Assembly (NCBI RefSeq): GCF_002934065.1
Contig: NZ_CP018049.1
Location: forward strand, 1,176,501-1,240,500
Direction of reading: 5' to 3'
Length of the DNA: 64,000 nt
Source of the DNA: Pseudomonas orientalis
GTDB taxonomy: Bacteria; Pseudomonadota; Gammaproteobacteria; Pseudomonadales; Pseudomonadaceae
Position numbers and translations under genes: made by a program
In this document: positions 1-8,602 of the stretch, piece after piece
Position numbering within the stretch: position 1 is the first letter of the stretch
Layout of the letters: every line of letters begins with the position of its first letter
Notes under the pieces: model-generated
The model's input: the letters and a program-made list of their open reading frames with translations, nothing else
The model's database searches: none
Told to the model about the DNA's origin: nothing

Positions 1-156
1 AGCCGCTACTGGGACGACCCCAATATTCCCAAGGACCTGCTGGGCATGGTGCCCGACGAGAATATCGTCGGCAAAGCCTTCGCGGTTTGGATGAGTTGGC
101 CGGAACCCAAGCTCAGCCACCTGCCGAACTTCTCGCGGGTGGGGCTGATCAGGTAA
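1..156 (+). CDS. lepB: Signal peptidase I, C-terminal end (partial)
   Basis: The window opens inside a reading frame whose last 51 codons begin SRYWDDPNIPK and end at TAA 154-156. The SRYW start matches the end of conserved box E of type I signal peptidases, and the short tail ending SRVGLIR fits Pseudomonas LepB. LepB is a membrane-bound serine/lysine peptidase that removes Sec and Tat signal peptides on the periplasmic face. The catalytic residues lie upstream of the window and cannot be checked. Position just before rnc-era-recO-pdxJ is the expected Pseudomonas order. Confidence 0.9.
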   Translation, partial: SRYWDDPNIPKDLLGMVPDENIVGKAFAVWMSWPEPKLSHLPNFSRVGLIR

Positions 157-163
157 TACAGGC

Positions 164-183
164 GGCGCTGTGAACACAGCGCC
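164..183 (+). terminator. Stem-loop after lepB
   Basis: GGCGCTGTG and CACAGCGCC form a near-perfect hairpin 8 bases after the lepB stop. It is followed by GAATGCTTTT, a weak T-run. It may be a partial terminator or an RNA-stabilising or processing structure at the lepB-rnc boundary. The T-run is too poor for confidence as an intrinsic terminator. Confidence 0.4.
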
Positions 184-303
184 GAATGCTTTTCTGGGGC
201 TTGGACATTTTCCGACGCCCTGCGGCACCAGTCAGGATTTGAATTTGAACACTGCGTCAATCGTCGATGGCCGCCGGTGCCACCAACTAGATATGGATAA
301 ACC

Positions 304-993
304 GTGACCGTTTCTCTGAGTCGTCTCGAGCGCCAGCTCGGCTACACCTTCAAGGACCAGGAATTGATGGTCCTTGCCCTCACACACCGCAGCTTTGCAG
401 GGCGCAATAACGAGCGCCTGGAATTCCTCGGTGACGCCATTCTCAATTTCGCCGCCGGTGAGGCGCTGTTCGAGCGTTTCCCTCAAGCGCGCGAAGGCCA
501 GCTGTCGCGCCTGCGCGCACGCCTTGTGAAAGGCGAGACCCTGGCCGTGCTGGCTCGCGGTTTCGGCCTGGGCGAGTACCTGCGCCTCGGTTCCGGAGAG
601 TTGAAAAGCGGCGGTTTCCGTCGCGAGTCGATCCTGGCTGATGCCCTGGAAGCCTTGATCGGTGCGATCTACCTCGATGCAGGGATGGAGACGGCCAAGG
701 AGCGCGTGGTCGCCTGGCTGGCTTCGGAAATCGAAAGCCTGACGCTGGTCGACACCAACAAGGACCCCAAGACCCGCCTGCAGGAATACCTGCAGTCGCG
801 CGGTTGCGAACTGCCACGCTACGAAGTGGTGGATATCCAGGGTGAGCCGCATTGCCGCGTGTTCTTCGTGGAATGTGAAATCACCTTACTGAACGAAAAA
901 AGCCGAGGTCAGGGTGTGAGCCGTCGTATTGCCGAACAGGTAGCGGCCGCTGCAGCACTGATTGCCCTGGGCGTGGAGAATGGCCATGACTGA
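304..993 (+). CDS. rnc: Ribonuclease III
   Basis: Endoribonuclease specific for double-stranded RNA; it processes rRNA precursors and structured mRNAs in the cytoplasm. The 229-aa length is usual. The RNase III signature [13 protein letters not shown] lies near residues 37-49, and the [13 protein letters not shown] segment supplies the second set of acidic metal-binding residues. The C-terminal third ([12 protein letters not shown] onward, ending with the alanine-rich [13 protein letters not shown] helix) is the dsRNA-binding domain. The start is GTG at 304, preceded by GGA in GGATAAACC. The 3' end overlaps era by 8 bases, so the two are probably translationally coupled. Confidence 0.97.
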   Translation: MTVSLSRLERQLGYTFKDQELMVLALTHRSFAGRNNERLEFLGDAILNFAAGEALFERFPQAREGQLSRLRARLVKGETLAVLARGFGLGEYLRLGSGELKSGGFRRESILADALEALIGAIYLDAGMETAKERVVAWLASEIESLTLVDTNKDPKTRLQEYLQSRGCELPRYEVVDIQGEPHCRVFFVECEITLLNEKSRGQGVSRRIAEQVAAAAALIALGVENGHD

Positions 994-1888
994 TTCAACC
1001 GCAACACGCTGTGGCTATGTTGCCATCGTCGGCCGCCCCAACGTGGGCAAGTCCACGCTGCTCAACCACATCCTCGGCCAGAAGCTCGCGATCACCTCGC
1101 GCAAGCCGCAGACCACCCGCCACAACATGCTGGGCATCAAGACCGAAGGCAACGTGCAAGCGGTCTACGTCGACACCCCCGGCATGCACAAGGGCGGTGA
1201 AAAGGCGCTTAACCGCTACATGAACAAGACCGCTTCGGCGGCGTTGAAAGACGTCGACGTGGTGATTTTCGTGGTCGACCGCACCAAGTGGACCGACGAA
1301 GACCAGATGGTTCTGGAGCGCGTGCAGTACGTCACCGGCCCGTTGATCGTCGCGCTGAACAAGACCGACCGTATCGAAGACAAAGCCGAACTGATGCCGC
1401 ACCTGACCTGGCTGCAGGAACAACTGCCGAATGCCCAGATCATGCCGATCTCGGCGCAGCACGGCCACAACCTCGAAGCCCTGGAGCGCGTGATTGCCGG
1501 CTACCTGCCGGAGAACGAGCACTTCTTCCCGGAAGACCAGATCACCGACCGCAGCAGCCGCTTCCTTGCTGCGGAACTGGTGCGCGAGAAAATCATGCGC
1601 CAGATGGGCGCCGAGCTGCCGTACCAGATCACCGTTGAAATCGAAGAGTTCAAGCAGCAGGGCAAAACCCTGCACATCCATGCGTTGATCCTCGTTGAGC
1701 GTGACGGCCAGAAAAAAATCATCATTGGCGACAAGGGCGAGCGCATCAAGCGCATCGGCACCGAGGCGCGCAAGGACATGGAATTGCTGTTCGATTCCAA
1801 GATCATGCTCAACCTGTGGGTGAAGGTTAAGGGTGGCTGGTCCGATGATGAGCGCGCGTTGCGCTCCCTGGGCTATGGCGACCTGTAA
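986..1888 (+). CDS. era: GTPase Era
   Basis: Essential GTPase for 30S ribosome assembly that binds the 3' end of 16S rRNA. G motifs are visible in order: GRPNVGKS (G1), the TTRHNMLG region (G2), DTPG (G3) and NKTD (G4). A C-terminal KH domain contains [15 protein letters not shown] chose ATG 986, giving [14 protein letters not shown], over a TTG frame opening at 962, because family members start just before the [12 protein letters not shown] segment. The gene overlaps the end of rnc, and rnc-era coupling is common in proteobacteria. A REP pair follows the stop. Confidence 0.97.
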   Translation: MTDSTATRCGYVAIVGRPNVGKSTLLNHILGQKLAITSRKPQTTRHNMLGIKTEGNVQAVYVDTPGMHKGGEKALNRYMNKTASAALKDVDVVIFVVDRTKWTDEDQMVLERVQYVTGPLIVALNKTDRIEDKAELMPHLTWLQEQLPNAQIMPISAQHGHNLEALERVIAGYLPENEHFFPEDQITDRSSRFLAAELVREKIMRQMGAELPYQITVEIEEFKQQGKTLHIHALILVERDGQKKIIIGDKGERIKRIGTEARKDMELLFDSKIMLNLWVKVKGGWSDDERALRSLGYGDL

Positions 1889-1906
1889 GACACCGCAGGG
1901 TCAGAA

Positions 1907-1998
1907 AATGTGGGAGGGGGCTTGCCCCCGATAGCGGTGGATCAGTTAATGGATAAGTGACTGACACACTGCCATCGGGGCAAGCCCCCTCCCACATT
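1907..1998 (+). repeat. REP pair (family A, REPIN-like)
   Basis: Two inverted copies of the core TGTGGGAGGGGGCTTGCCCC face each other across about 45 bases between era and recO. Each copy is itself a small palindrome. The same core recurs near 3547, 5617, 8097, 8549 and 16986. This is the organisation of Pseudomonas REPINs, non-autonomous elements mobilised by RAYT transposases. It may also act as a stem-loop limiting read-through or 3' decay. Confidence 0.9.
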
Positions 1999-2029
1999 CG
2001 GTTGATGTTGTTTTCAAGATCGAGAACCC

Positions 2030-2719
2030 ATGTCCCAATCCCCGCCTCCCAGCCAGCTCGCCTATGTGCTGCACAGCCGCGCCTACCGTGAGACCAGCGC
2101 CCTGGTGGACTTCCTCACGCCCCAGGGCCGTCTGCGCGCGGTTCTGCGCAGCGCGAGGGGCAAGGCCGGTACGCTGGCGCGGCCGTTCGTGGCCCTGGAC
2201 GTGGAGTTTCGCGGCAAGGGCGAGCTGAAGAATGTCGGCCGCCTGGAAAGCGTCGGCACGTCCGCCTGGCTCAATGGCGATGCGCTGTTCAGCGGGCTCT
2301 ACCTCAATGAATTGCTGATCCGCCTGCTGCCCGCCGAGGACCCGCACCCGGCCGTCTTCGATCACTACGCCGCCACCTTGCTCGCCCTCGCTGAAGGCCG
2401 CCCCCTGGAGCCGCTGCTGCGGGCCTTTGAGTGGCGCCTGCTGGATGACCTGGGCTACGGTTTTGAACTGGCCAACGACCTGCACGGTGATCCAATCGCC
2501 GCCGACGGCCTGTATCGCCTGCAAGTGGACGCGGGCCTCGAGCGCGTGTACCTGTTGCAACCCGGCCTGTTCCAGGGCGCCGAGTTGCTCGCCATGAGCG
2601 AAGCGGACTGGACGGCCCCCGGTGCCTTGTCCGCCGCCAAGCGCCTGATGCGCCAGGCCCTGGCTGTGCACCTGGGTGGCCGGCCGCTGGTCAGTCGCGA
2701 GTTGTTTCGAAAGCCCTGA
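2030..2719 (+). CDS. recO: DNA repair protein RecO
   Basis: RecO works with RecF and RecR to load RecA onto SSB-coated single-stranded DNA during gap repair. The 229-aa protein starts [19 protein letters not shown], with the N-terminal OB-fold segment ([17 protein letters not shown]) typical of the family, followed by the helical C-terminal region. The usual cysteine cluster of some RecO proteins is not evident, as in other pseudomonads. It lies between era and pdxJ, the standard order, 51 bases upstream of pdxJ. Confidence 0.95.
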   Translation: MSQSPPPSQLAYVLHSRAYRETSALVDFLTPQGRLRAVLRSARGKAGTLARPFVALDVEFRGKGELKNVGRLESVGTSAWLNGDALFSGLYLNELLIRLLPAEDPHPAVFDHYAATLLALAEGRPLEPLLRAFEWRLLDDLGYGFELANDLHGDPIAADGLYRLQVDAGLERVYLLQPGLFQGAELLAMSEADWTAPGALSAAKRLMRQALAVHLGGRPLVSRELFRKP

Positions 2720-2770
2720 TATCCCCGTGTATGCTGTGCACCGATTCTTTCCCTTTTCAGGAGCGCTTCC

Positions 2771-3514
2771 GTGACCACCAGCAATCGCATTCTTCTTGGC
2801 GTCAATATCGACCACGTCGCCACCCTGCGCCAGGCCCGGGGCACCCGTTACCCGGACCCGGTCAAGGCCGCGCTGGACGCCGAAGAAGCGGGCGCCGACG
2901 GCATCACCGTGCACCTGCGCGAAGACCGCCGCCATATCCAGGAGCGCGACGTGCTGCTGCTCAAGGATGTGCTGCAGACCCGCATGAATTTCGAAATGGG
3001 CGTCACCGAAGAAATGATGCAGTTCGCCGAGCGCATCCGCCCGGCGCACATTTGCCTGGTGCCGGAAACCCGCCAGGAGCTGACCACCGAAGGCGGCCTC
3101 GACGTGGCCGGCCAGGAAGCACGGATCAAGGCCGCCGTGGAGCGCCTGTCGAAAATCGGCAGCGAAGTGTCGCTGTTCATCGACGCCGACGAGCGTCAGA
3201 TCCAGGCCTCACGCCGCGTCGGCGCCCCCGCCATCGAACTGCACACCGGTCGCTATGCCGATGCCACCACCCCGAGCGAAGTCGCCGACGAGCTGCAGCG
3301 CATCATCGATGGCGTGAACTGCGGTCTTCAAGAAGGCCTGATCGTCAACGCCGGCCATGGCCTGCACTACCACAACGTCGAAGCCGTGGCGGCGATCAAG
3401 GGCATCAACGAACTGAACATCGGCCATGCGCTGGTGGCCCATGCGCTGTTCGTCGGTTTCAAGGGCGCCGTGGCCGAAATGAAGGCGCTGATCCTGGCGG
3501 CCGCCAGGGCCTGA
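2771..3514 (+). CDS. pdxJ: Pyridoxine 5'-phosphate synthase
   Basis: PdxJ condenses 1-deoxyxylulose 5-phosphate with 3-amino-2-oxopropyl phosphate to form pyridoxine 5'-phosphate in the DXP-dependent vitamin B6 pathway. The 247-aa TIM-barrel protein shows the N-terminal [16 protein letters not shown] motif, [13 protein letters not shown] and the C-terminal [16 protein letters not shown] segment. The start is GTG 2771 with a strong CAGGAG ribosome-binding site at 2759-2764. It follows recO closely and is followed by a REP pair. Confidence 0.97.
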   Translation: MTTSNRILLGVNIDHVATLRQARGTRYPDPVKAALDAEEAGADGITVHLREDRRHIQERDVLLLKDVLQTRMNFEMGVTEEMMQFAERIRPAHICLVPETRQELTTEGGLDVAGQEARIKAAVERLSKIGSEVSLFIDADERQIQASRRVGAPAIELHTGRYADATTPSEVADELQRIIDGVNCGLQEGLIVNAGHGLHYHNVEAVAAIKGINELNIGHALVAHALFVGFKGAVAEMKALILAAARA

Positions 3515-3546
3515 GCGAACACCCTATAGGACCCAATGCAGATCAA

Positions 3547-3638
3547 AATGTGGGAGGGGGCTCGCCCCCGATGGCAGTGTGTCAGTCAACTTCTCTGCTG
3601 CTGACCCACCGCTATCGGGGGCAAGCCCCCTCCCACAT
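3547..3638 (+). repeat. REP pair (family A)
   Basis: Inverted pair of the AATGTGGGAGGGGGC core between pdxJ and the multicopper oxidase gene. The left copy has CTCGCCCCC where the other copies have CTTGCCCCC; the right copy matches the consensus. The spacer contains the GTCAGTCA segment also present in the pair at 5617. Confidence 0.88.
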
Positions 3639-3723
3639 GCGAACCCTTACTGTTTAGCGCCTGTGGGTGTATCGTATCCGCCCTTTGCAGGCCCTGTGCC
3701 TGTGGCAGATACGTGAGGTTGTT

Positions 3724-5106
3724 GTGTCCCGATCCTTTTCCCGTCGACAAATCCTGGGTGGTCTTGCAGGCCTGGCCGTAGTGGGCGTCGGTGCCGGTGG
3801 CGGCTACCGCTATTGGCTGGGGAAGGTCGCTGAATCCGAGGCGGGGCACGATTACGAGTTGATCGCAGCGCCCCTGGACGTGGAATTGGTGCCGGGCCAC
3901 ACCACCCAGGCCTGGGCGTTCGGCCCTTCGGCGCCCGGCACCGAGCTGCGCGTACGCCAGGGCGAGTGGCTGCGGGTGCGTTTTATCAACCACCTGCCGG
4001 TCGCCACCACCATCCACTGGCATGGCATCCGCCTGCCGCTGGAGATGGACGGCGTGCCCTACGTCTCGCAATTGCCGGTCCTGCCGGGGGAATACTTCGA
4101 CTACAAGTTCCGTGTGCCCGACGCCGGCAGCTACTGGTATCACCCCCACGTCAACAGCAGCGAAGAACTCGGCCGGGGCCTGGTCGGACCGCTGATCATC
4201 GAGGAGCGCGAACCCACCGGTTTCAAGCACGAACGCACCCTCAGCCTGAAAAGCTGGCACGTGGACGAAGAGGGCGCCTTTGTCGCCTTCAGCATTCCCC
4301 GTGAGGCGGCGCGTGGCGGTACGGCGGGGCGTTTATCCACCATCAATGGCGTGTCCCAGGCCGTGATCGACCTGCCGGCCGGGCAGATCACCCGGGTGCG
4401 CCTGCTCAACCTCGACAACACCCTGACGTATCGCATCAACATTCCGGATGTCGACGCGCAGATCTACGCGCTGGACGGCAACCCCATCGAGCCGCGCCCG
4501 CTGGGCAAGGAGTACTGGCTGGGCCCTGGCATGCGTATCTGCCTGGCGATCAAGGCGCCGCCGGCCGGCGAAGAGCTGTCGATCCGCAATGGCCCGGTGC
4601 GCCTGGGCACGTTCCGTTCGGTGGCCAATACCGACGCGCCCACCGAGTGGCCCCCGGCACTGCCGGCCAACCCGGTTGCCGAACCGGACCTGGCCAATGC
4701 CGAGAAACTCAACTTCAATTTCGAGTGGGTCGGTTCGGTGTCGGTCAACGTCGACAACGGCAAGCCGCCGAGCCTGTGGCAGATCAACGGCCAGGCCTGG
4801 GACATCACCGACAAGACCTGCGCCGACCGCCCCATTGCCAAGCTCGTGAAGGGCAAGAGCTACATTTTCGAATTGAAGAACATGACCCAGTACCAGCACC
4901 CGATCCACCTGCACGGCATGAGCTTCAAGGTCATTGCGTCGAACCGCCACAAGGTCATCCCGTATTTCACCGACACCTATCTCTTGGGCAAGAACGAACG
5001 CGCCCGTGTAGCGCTGGTGGCGGATAACCCGGGGGTCTGGATGTTCCACTGCCATGTGATCGACCATATGGAAACCGGCCTGATGGCTGCCATCGAGGTG
5101 GCGTGA
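3724..5106 (+). CDS. cumA: Tat-exported multicopper oxidase (CumA-like)
   Basis: Periplasmic laccase-type oxidase of about 460 aa. The N-terminus SFSRRQILGG followed by a glycine/alanine-rich hydrophobic stretch is a twin-arginine signal, fitting export of a folded copper enzyme. The copper-binding motifs are all present: TIHWHGIRL and YWYHPHV in the first cupredoxin domain, HPIHLHGMSF and FHCHVIDHMETG in the last (type 1 and trinuclear sites, axial Met). I chose GTG 3724 after TGAGG rather than an upstream in-frame GTG at 3667, because this puts the Tat motif at the N-terminus. The 3' end overlaps tadA by one base. CumA of P. putida, linked to Mn(II) oxidation, has this size and, as I recall, is followed by a yfhC/tadA-like gene; the substrate here is not shown by sequence. 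Confidence 0.85.
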   Translation: MSRSFSRRQILGGLAGLAVVGVGAGGGYRYWLGKVAESEAGHDYELIAAPLDVELVPGHTTQAWAFGPSAPGTELRVRQGEWLRVRFINHLPVATTIHWHGIRLPLEMDGVPYVSQLPVLPGEYFDYKFRVPDAGSYWYHPHVNSSEELGRGLVGPLIIEEREPTGFKHERTLSLKSWHVDEEGAFVAFSIPREAARGGTAGRLSTINGVSQAVIDLPAGQITRVRLLNLDNTLTYRINIPDVDAQIYALDGNPIEPRPLGKEYWLGPGMRICLAIKAPPAGEELSIRNGPVRLGTFRSVANTDAPTEWPPALPANPVAEPDLANAEKLNFNFEWVGSVSVNVDNGKPPSLWQINGQAWDITDKTCADRPIAKLVKGKSYIFELKNMTQYQHPIHLHGMSFKVIASNRHKVIPYFTDTYLLGKNERARVALVADNPGVWMFHCHVIDHMETGLMAAIEVA

Positions 5107-5600
5107 TGCGCCAGGTTCGTCCGGCAATCATCGACCGCAGCCGCGACCAGGACTTCATGCGCGAAGCCCTGGTACTCGCCGCCCAGGGCGCGGCGCTGGG
5201 TGAAGTGCCGGTGGGCGCGGTGCTGGTGCAGGACGGTGAGATCATCGGCCGCGGTTTCAACTGCCCGATCAGCGGCAATGACCCCAGTGCCCATGCCGAG
5301 ATGGTCGCGATCCGCGCGGCTGCCCACGCCGTCAGCAATTACCGCCTGCCGGGCAGCACCCTCTATGTGACGTTGGAACCGTGCAGCATGTGCGCGGGCC
5401 TGATCGTGCATTCGCGTATTGCACGGGTGGTCTATGGCGCACTCGAGCCCAAGGCCGGGATCGTGCAGAGCCAGGGGCAGTTTTTTACCCAGGGTTTTCT
5501 CAACCATCGGGTCCTGTTTGAAGGCGGGGTGCTGGCCGAGGAGTGCGGCACAGTGTTGAGTGAATTCTTCAAGGCTCGCCGCGCCAAGCCTCATATCTAG
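5106..5600 (+). CDS. tadA: tRNA-specific adenosine deaminase
   Basis: Deaminates A34 to inosine in tRNA-Arg(ACG), allowing one tRNA to read CGU, CGC and CGA; normally essential. The zinc-deaminase signature is complete: HAE at residues 63-65 (zinc His and proton-shuttle Glu) and PCSMCAG with zinc cysteines 93 and 96. The start ATG 5106 shares its A with the TGA stop of the upstream oxidase gene, implying translational coupling between two functionally unrelated proteins. A GTG three bases upstream is an alternative start. Confidence 0.95.
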   Translation: MRQVRPAIIDRSRDQDFMREALVLAAQGAALGEVPVGAVLVQDGEIIGRGFNCPISGNDPSAHAEMVAIRAAAHAVSNYRLPGSTLYVTLEPCSMCAGLIVHSRIARVVYGALEPKAGIVQSQGQFFTQGFLNHRVLFEGGVLAEECGTVLSEFFKARRAKPHI

Positions 5601-5616
5601 CCAACACAGGTGATCA

Positions 5617-5709
5617 AATGTGGGAGGGGGCTTGCCCCCGATAGCAGAGTGTCAGTCACCACATCCATGGCTGATACACCGCTATCGGGGGCAAGCCCCC
5701 TCCCACATT
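5617..5709 (+). repeat. REP pair (family A)
   Basis: Inverted REP pair between the convergent tadA and cmoB genes. Both copies carry the AATGTGGGAGGGGGC core, and the spacer again contains the GTCAGTCAC segment. It probably serves as the transcription boundary here, since no ordinary terminator is visible in the gap. Confidence 0.9.
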
Positions 5710-5740
5710 TTGCCCTGCGTTTTTTTCAGGGAGCGTGTCG

Positions 5741-6697
5741 CTACTTCCTGGCGATGATCACCGCCCGCATCGGCGCCGGCAGCCCTTCGATGGTCTTGCT
5801 GTGATCCTGCGGATCGAGGAAGTCACTGAGCGACTGGTACTTCATCCACGCCGTCCCGCGCTGTTCCTCAACCGTGGTCACGCTTACATCCACGCAGCGC
5901 ACATCGCTGAAACCCGCGCGGCGCAGCCACAGCATCAGCGCCGGAACCGACGGCAGGAACCACACGTTACGCATCTGCGCATAGCGGTCTTCCGGCACCA
6001 GCACTTGCTGCTGATCGCCGTCCACCACCAGGGTTTCCAGCACCAGCTCACCGCCTTTGACCAGCGTGTCTTTCAGCGCCAGCAAGTGTTCGATCGGCGA
6101 ACGACGGTGGTAGAACACGCCCATGGAAAACACCGTGTCGAAGCCTTCCAGGTTCGCCGGCAGGTCTTCGAACGGGAACGGCAGGTGCCAGGCCCTGGGT
6201 TCGGACAGGTAACGCTGCACCGCCTGGAACTGGCAGAAGAACAGCCAGTTGGGGTCCACGCCAATCACGCTGTCGGCGCCGGCGCCGAGCATGCGCCACA
6301 TGTAATAGCCATTGCCGCAACCCACATCGAGGATGCGCTTGCCCTTCAAGTCCAGGTGCGGCGCAACCCGGGACCATTTCCAGTCCGAGCGCCATTCGGT
6401 GTCCACATGCACGCCGAACAGGTGGAACGGGCCTTTGCGCCAGGGGCTCAGCCCCATGAGCGCCGTGTGCATCTGTGCGCGAGTCTCGTCGTCGCAATCC
6501 GTGTCCAGCACCAGGCCGTTCAACAGGTCCACTTCACTGGGCTGGATGTTTGGCAGCGCGTCCAAAGCACTCTGCCAGCGCTCCAGGTCGCCGTGGCCTT
6601 TTTCCATCTTGCTATCGAGCTGCGCTTGCAGGCCCTGGGCCCATACGGCCAGAGGAGTACCAACCAGATGGCGGGCGAGAGGAGACAAATCAATCAT
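5741..6697 (-). CDS. cmoB: tRNA U34 carboxymethyltransferase CmoB
   Basis: Transfers a carboxymethyl group from carboxy-SAM to 5-hydroxyuridine at tRNA wobble position 34, giving cmo5U. The 318-aa protein has the Rossmann methyltransferase motif [17 protein letters not shown] near residues 120-136, where SAM-type cofactors bind, and the helical N-terminal extension usual for CmoB ([19 protein letters not shown]). Its start overlaps the cmoA stop by 4 bases (ATGA), so the enzyme making carboxy-SAM (CmoA) and its user are translated together. Confidence 0.96.
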   Translation of the reverse strand: MIDLSPLARHLVGTPLAVWAQGLQAQLDSKMEKGHGDLERWQSALDALPNIQPSEVDLLNGLVLDTDCDDETRAQMHTALMGLSPWRKGPFHLFGVHVDTEWRSDWKWSRVAPHLDLKGKRILDVGCGNGYYMWRMLGAGADSVIGVDPNWLFFCQFQAVQRYLSEPRAWHLPFPFEDLPANLEGFDTVFSMGVFYHRRSPIEHLLALKDTLVKGGELVLETLVVDGDQQQVLVPEDRYAQMRNVWFLPSVPALMLWLRRAGFSDVRCVDVSVTTVEEQRGTAWMKYQSLSDFLDPQDHSKTIEGLPAPMRAVIIARK

Positions 6698-7437
6698 GGC
6701 AAGGCAATCAACGAGGCAAAGTTAAGACACTGGAACCATGGCACGACTTTCGAGAAACCGGCCGCCAGCAGGCGTTCGCGGTGTTCTTCGAGGCTGTCGG
6801 GCTTCATGACGTTTTCGATGGCGCTGCGCTTCTGGGCGATTTCCAGTTCGCTGTAGCCGTTGGCGCGCTTGAACGCGATATGCAGGTCGGTCAGCAACCC
6901 ATGTTCTTCAACATCGTTGAAACGCAGCTTTTCCGAGAGGATCAGTGCGCCGCCCGGCAGCAGCGACTGACGGATACGCCCGAGCAATGCCAGGCGCTCA
7001 TCGGGGGCGATGAATTGCAGGGTGAAGTTCAGCGCCACCACCGAGGCCGGTTGGAAGTGCAGGGCAAGGATATCGCCCTCGATCACGTCCACCGGCAGTA
7101 ACTCCTGGAACATCGAGTCCTGGCCATTGAGGTATTGGCGGCAGCGTTCGACCATCGCCGTCGAGTTATCCACCGCGATCACCCGGCAGCCCTCGGTGCG
7201 CACATGGCGGCGCAGGGCCTGGGTGACCGCACCCAGGGATGAGCCCAGGTCATACAGCACGCTGTTGGGCTGGGCGAACTGGGCGGCGAGCACACCGAGG
7301 TTCTCGACGATGGTCGGGTAACCGGGCACCGAGCGCTTGATCATGTCCGGGAACACCCGCACCACGTCCTCGTTAAAGGCGAAGTCCGGCACCTGGGGCA
7401 GGGGCTGGGCGAATAGGCGATCGGGTTCTTTGCTCAC
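6694..7437 (-). CDS. cmoA: Carboxy-S-adenosylmethionine synthase CmoA
   Basis: Converts SAM and prephenate to carboxy-SAM, the cofactor for CmoB. The 247-aa class I methyltransferase fold shows the [16 protein letters not shown] glycine-rich SAM loop and the [11 protein letters not shown] segment. The start is GTG 7437 ([11 protein letters not shown]). It is the first gene of the cmoA-cmoB operon on the minus strand; a single REP copy lies just upstream. Confidence 0.96.
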   Translation of the reverse strand: MSKEPDRLFAQPLPQVPDFAFNEDVVRVFPDMIKRSVPGYPTIVENLGVLAAQFAQPNSVLYDLGSSLGAVTQALRRHVRTEGCRVIAVDNSTAMVERCRQYLNGQDSMFQELLPVDVIEGDILALHFQPASVVALNFTLQFIAPDERLALLGRIRQSLLPGGALILSEKLRFNDVEEHGLLTDLHIAFKRANGYSELEIAQKRSAIENVMKPDSLEEHRERLLAAGFSKVVPWFQCLNFASLIALP

Positions 7438-7478
7438 GGTTGTTCCGGCGACGAAGGGGGAAAGGCCGGCATTTTAGC

Positions 7479-7503
7479 GTAGGAGCTGGCTTGCCTGCGA
7501 TGG
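7479..7503 (+). repeat. Single REP-like element
   Basis: GTAGGAGCTGGCTTGCCTGC matches the head of the GTAGGAGCGAGCTTGCTCGC family, with changes in both arms. It is a lone copy upstream of cmoA and may be a variant subfamily or a decayed half of a REPIN. Confidence 0.6.
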
Positions 7504-7575
7504 TCGTCAACGATTACGCAGACATTCTGGATGAACGCGGTGCCGGAATCAGCACGTCACCAAAGCCTTGGCCCA

Positions 7576-7965
7576 TCAGTTCACCGTAATGGCGCAGTCG
7601 AACGTTTCCACAGGCTCGGCTTCCGGTTCCCACGGTTGCTGGGAGGTCAGGCGCAAACGGCCCTGGCCTGGGGCGAACGCCTGGAAGCGCCAGGTCGACT
7701 GGCCGCCACCGCCGATCACGCCGGATTCGCTGCTGCTGTAGACCTCGGGGCTCAATGCGCGCAGTACACCGCCGGCGGAGTCCTGGATGGCCCAGCGATA
7801 GCCGGTGGTGGGATTGCTGGGCAGGGTGAGGATCAGGGTTTGGTTAGGTTTAAGCTGGAGCGGGCAGGCGCTCTGATCTTCCACGGTGACGTTTTGCTTC
7901 GGCGCACTGGCGCACGCGGCCAGCAGTGCAAGGCTCAAGGGGAGAAGCAGGCGGGCAGCGGTCAT
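7576..7965 (-). CDS. icp: Chagasin-like cysteine peptidase inhibitor, lipoprotein
   Basis: Predicted secreted inhibitor of papain-family cysteine peptidases (MEROPS I42). From ATG 7965 the protein is 129 aa with a signal peptide ending in lipobox LLAAC (Cys18), so it should be a lipoprotein. The family's L4 loop NPTTGYRW lies at residues 51-58, followed by a GGGGQSTW loop and a QPWEP segment corresponding to the other inhibitory loops. The open frame continues upstream to 8091 but lacks any signal-like sequence there, so 7965 is preferred. In P. aeruginosa an icp gene lies next to a second lon-type gene, the same neighbourhood as here. Whether it restrains a self or a host protease is unknown. 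Confidence 0.82.
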   Translation of the reverse strand: MTAARLLLPLSLALLAACASAPKQNVTVEDQSACPLQLKPNQTLILTLPSNPTTGYRWAIQDSAGGVLRALSPEVYSSSESGVIGGGGQSTWRFQAFAPGQGRLRLTSQQPWEPEAEPVETFDCAITVN

Positions 7966-8096
7966 GGGGGCTCCGTTTATACACGACGAAGGGCGAGCAT
8001 AACCGAAGATGAGACAAGGTGTGACAGGAGGGGGTGTGTTGACAGGTCTCGCCTCATCGGGGCCATCCCAGATGTTGATTTGTGAACGCATTGAAG

Positions 8097-8124
8097 TGTA
8101 GGAGGGGGCTTGCCCCCGATGGCG
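8097..8124 (+). repeat. Single REP (family A)
   Basis: TGTAGGAGGGGGCTTGCCCC followed by CGATGG; it combines the TGTAGGAG head of one REP family with the GGGGCTTGCCCC body of the other. It is a solo copy in the icp/lon intergenic region. Confidence 0.7.
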
Positions 8125-8214
8125 GCCTCAGGGCCGACCAGGATGTTGGATCAGACCGAGTACATATCCGTTTCTGCGGTAACGGCTGCTAATGGTTCCG
8201 CTTTTACAGCGGCT

Positions 8215-8470
8215 CACTTTTGAAAAGCGCAAAAGTAAGCAAAACGCTCTTGCCCCACCACTCGGCACCTCGCTAATGCTCGGTGTGCCCTCTCTCCGGC
8301 TTGAATCCGTGGGCCGCCGCAATGGGCCATCCATGGCCCAGTGCGGCTAACCCGGCGTCCTGCCGGGTTACCCACGGATTCAAGCCTGCGTTCGGCCAGC
8401 GTGGTTTAACGGGGCGCCTAAGATCAAGATCAAGAGCGACTCGCTTCGCATCGTGGTTACGTTTGGGCGC
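8215..8470. repeat. Intergenic repeat with cloverleaf-like nested palindromes
   Basis: This non-coding stretch contains perfect 16-base inverted arms, GGCTTGAATCCGTGGG at 8298-8313 and its complement at 8371-8386. Between the arms sit two further hairpins: TGGGCCAT/ATGGCCCA centred near 8331 and AACCCGGC/GCCGGGTT at 8349-8369. Single-stranded DNA or RNA would fold as a stem carrying two loops. I recall near-identical dispersed sequence in other fluorescens-group genomes, so I treat it as a dispersed repeat, but copy number cannot be tested in this window. Short frames on either strand here show no coding character. Confidence 0.65.
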
Positions 8471-8493
8471 TACAGAGTTGTAGATACCTATGC

Positions 8494-8577
8494 TCATCGG
8501 GAGCAAGCTCCCCACACTTGACCGAGTACATCCTTTGGAATGCAGTCAAAATGTGGGAGGGGGCTTGCCCCCGATGA
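8494..8577. repeat. REP pair (family A), one copy degenerate
   Basis: A degenerate inverted copy, CATCGGGAGCAAGCTCCCCA at 8494-8513, faces a canonical copy, AATGTGGGAGGGGGCTTGCC beginning near 8549. They lie opposite to the orientation of the other pairs (tail to tail), directly downstream of the lon-type gene. Together with the repeats at 8097 and 8215 they fill most of the 637-base gap between icp and the protease gene. Confidence 0.75.
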
Positions 8578-8602
8578 GGCCAGCTCAGGCACTACATAAC
8601 TG

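Noticed and set aside
1946..3049. A 367-codon minus-strand frame across recO and the start of pdxJ
   Set aside because: Spans two well-supported genes and an intergenic REP; shadow frame.
8128..8515. Short open frames in the icp/lon intergenic region
   Set aside because: They lie across REP and cloverleaf repeats, have no start context and change frame between repeat arms.
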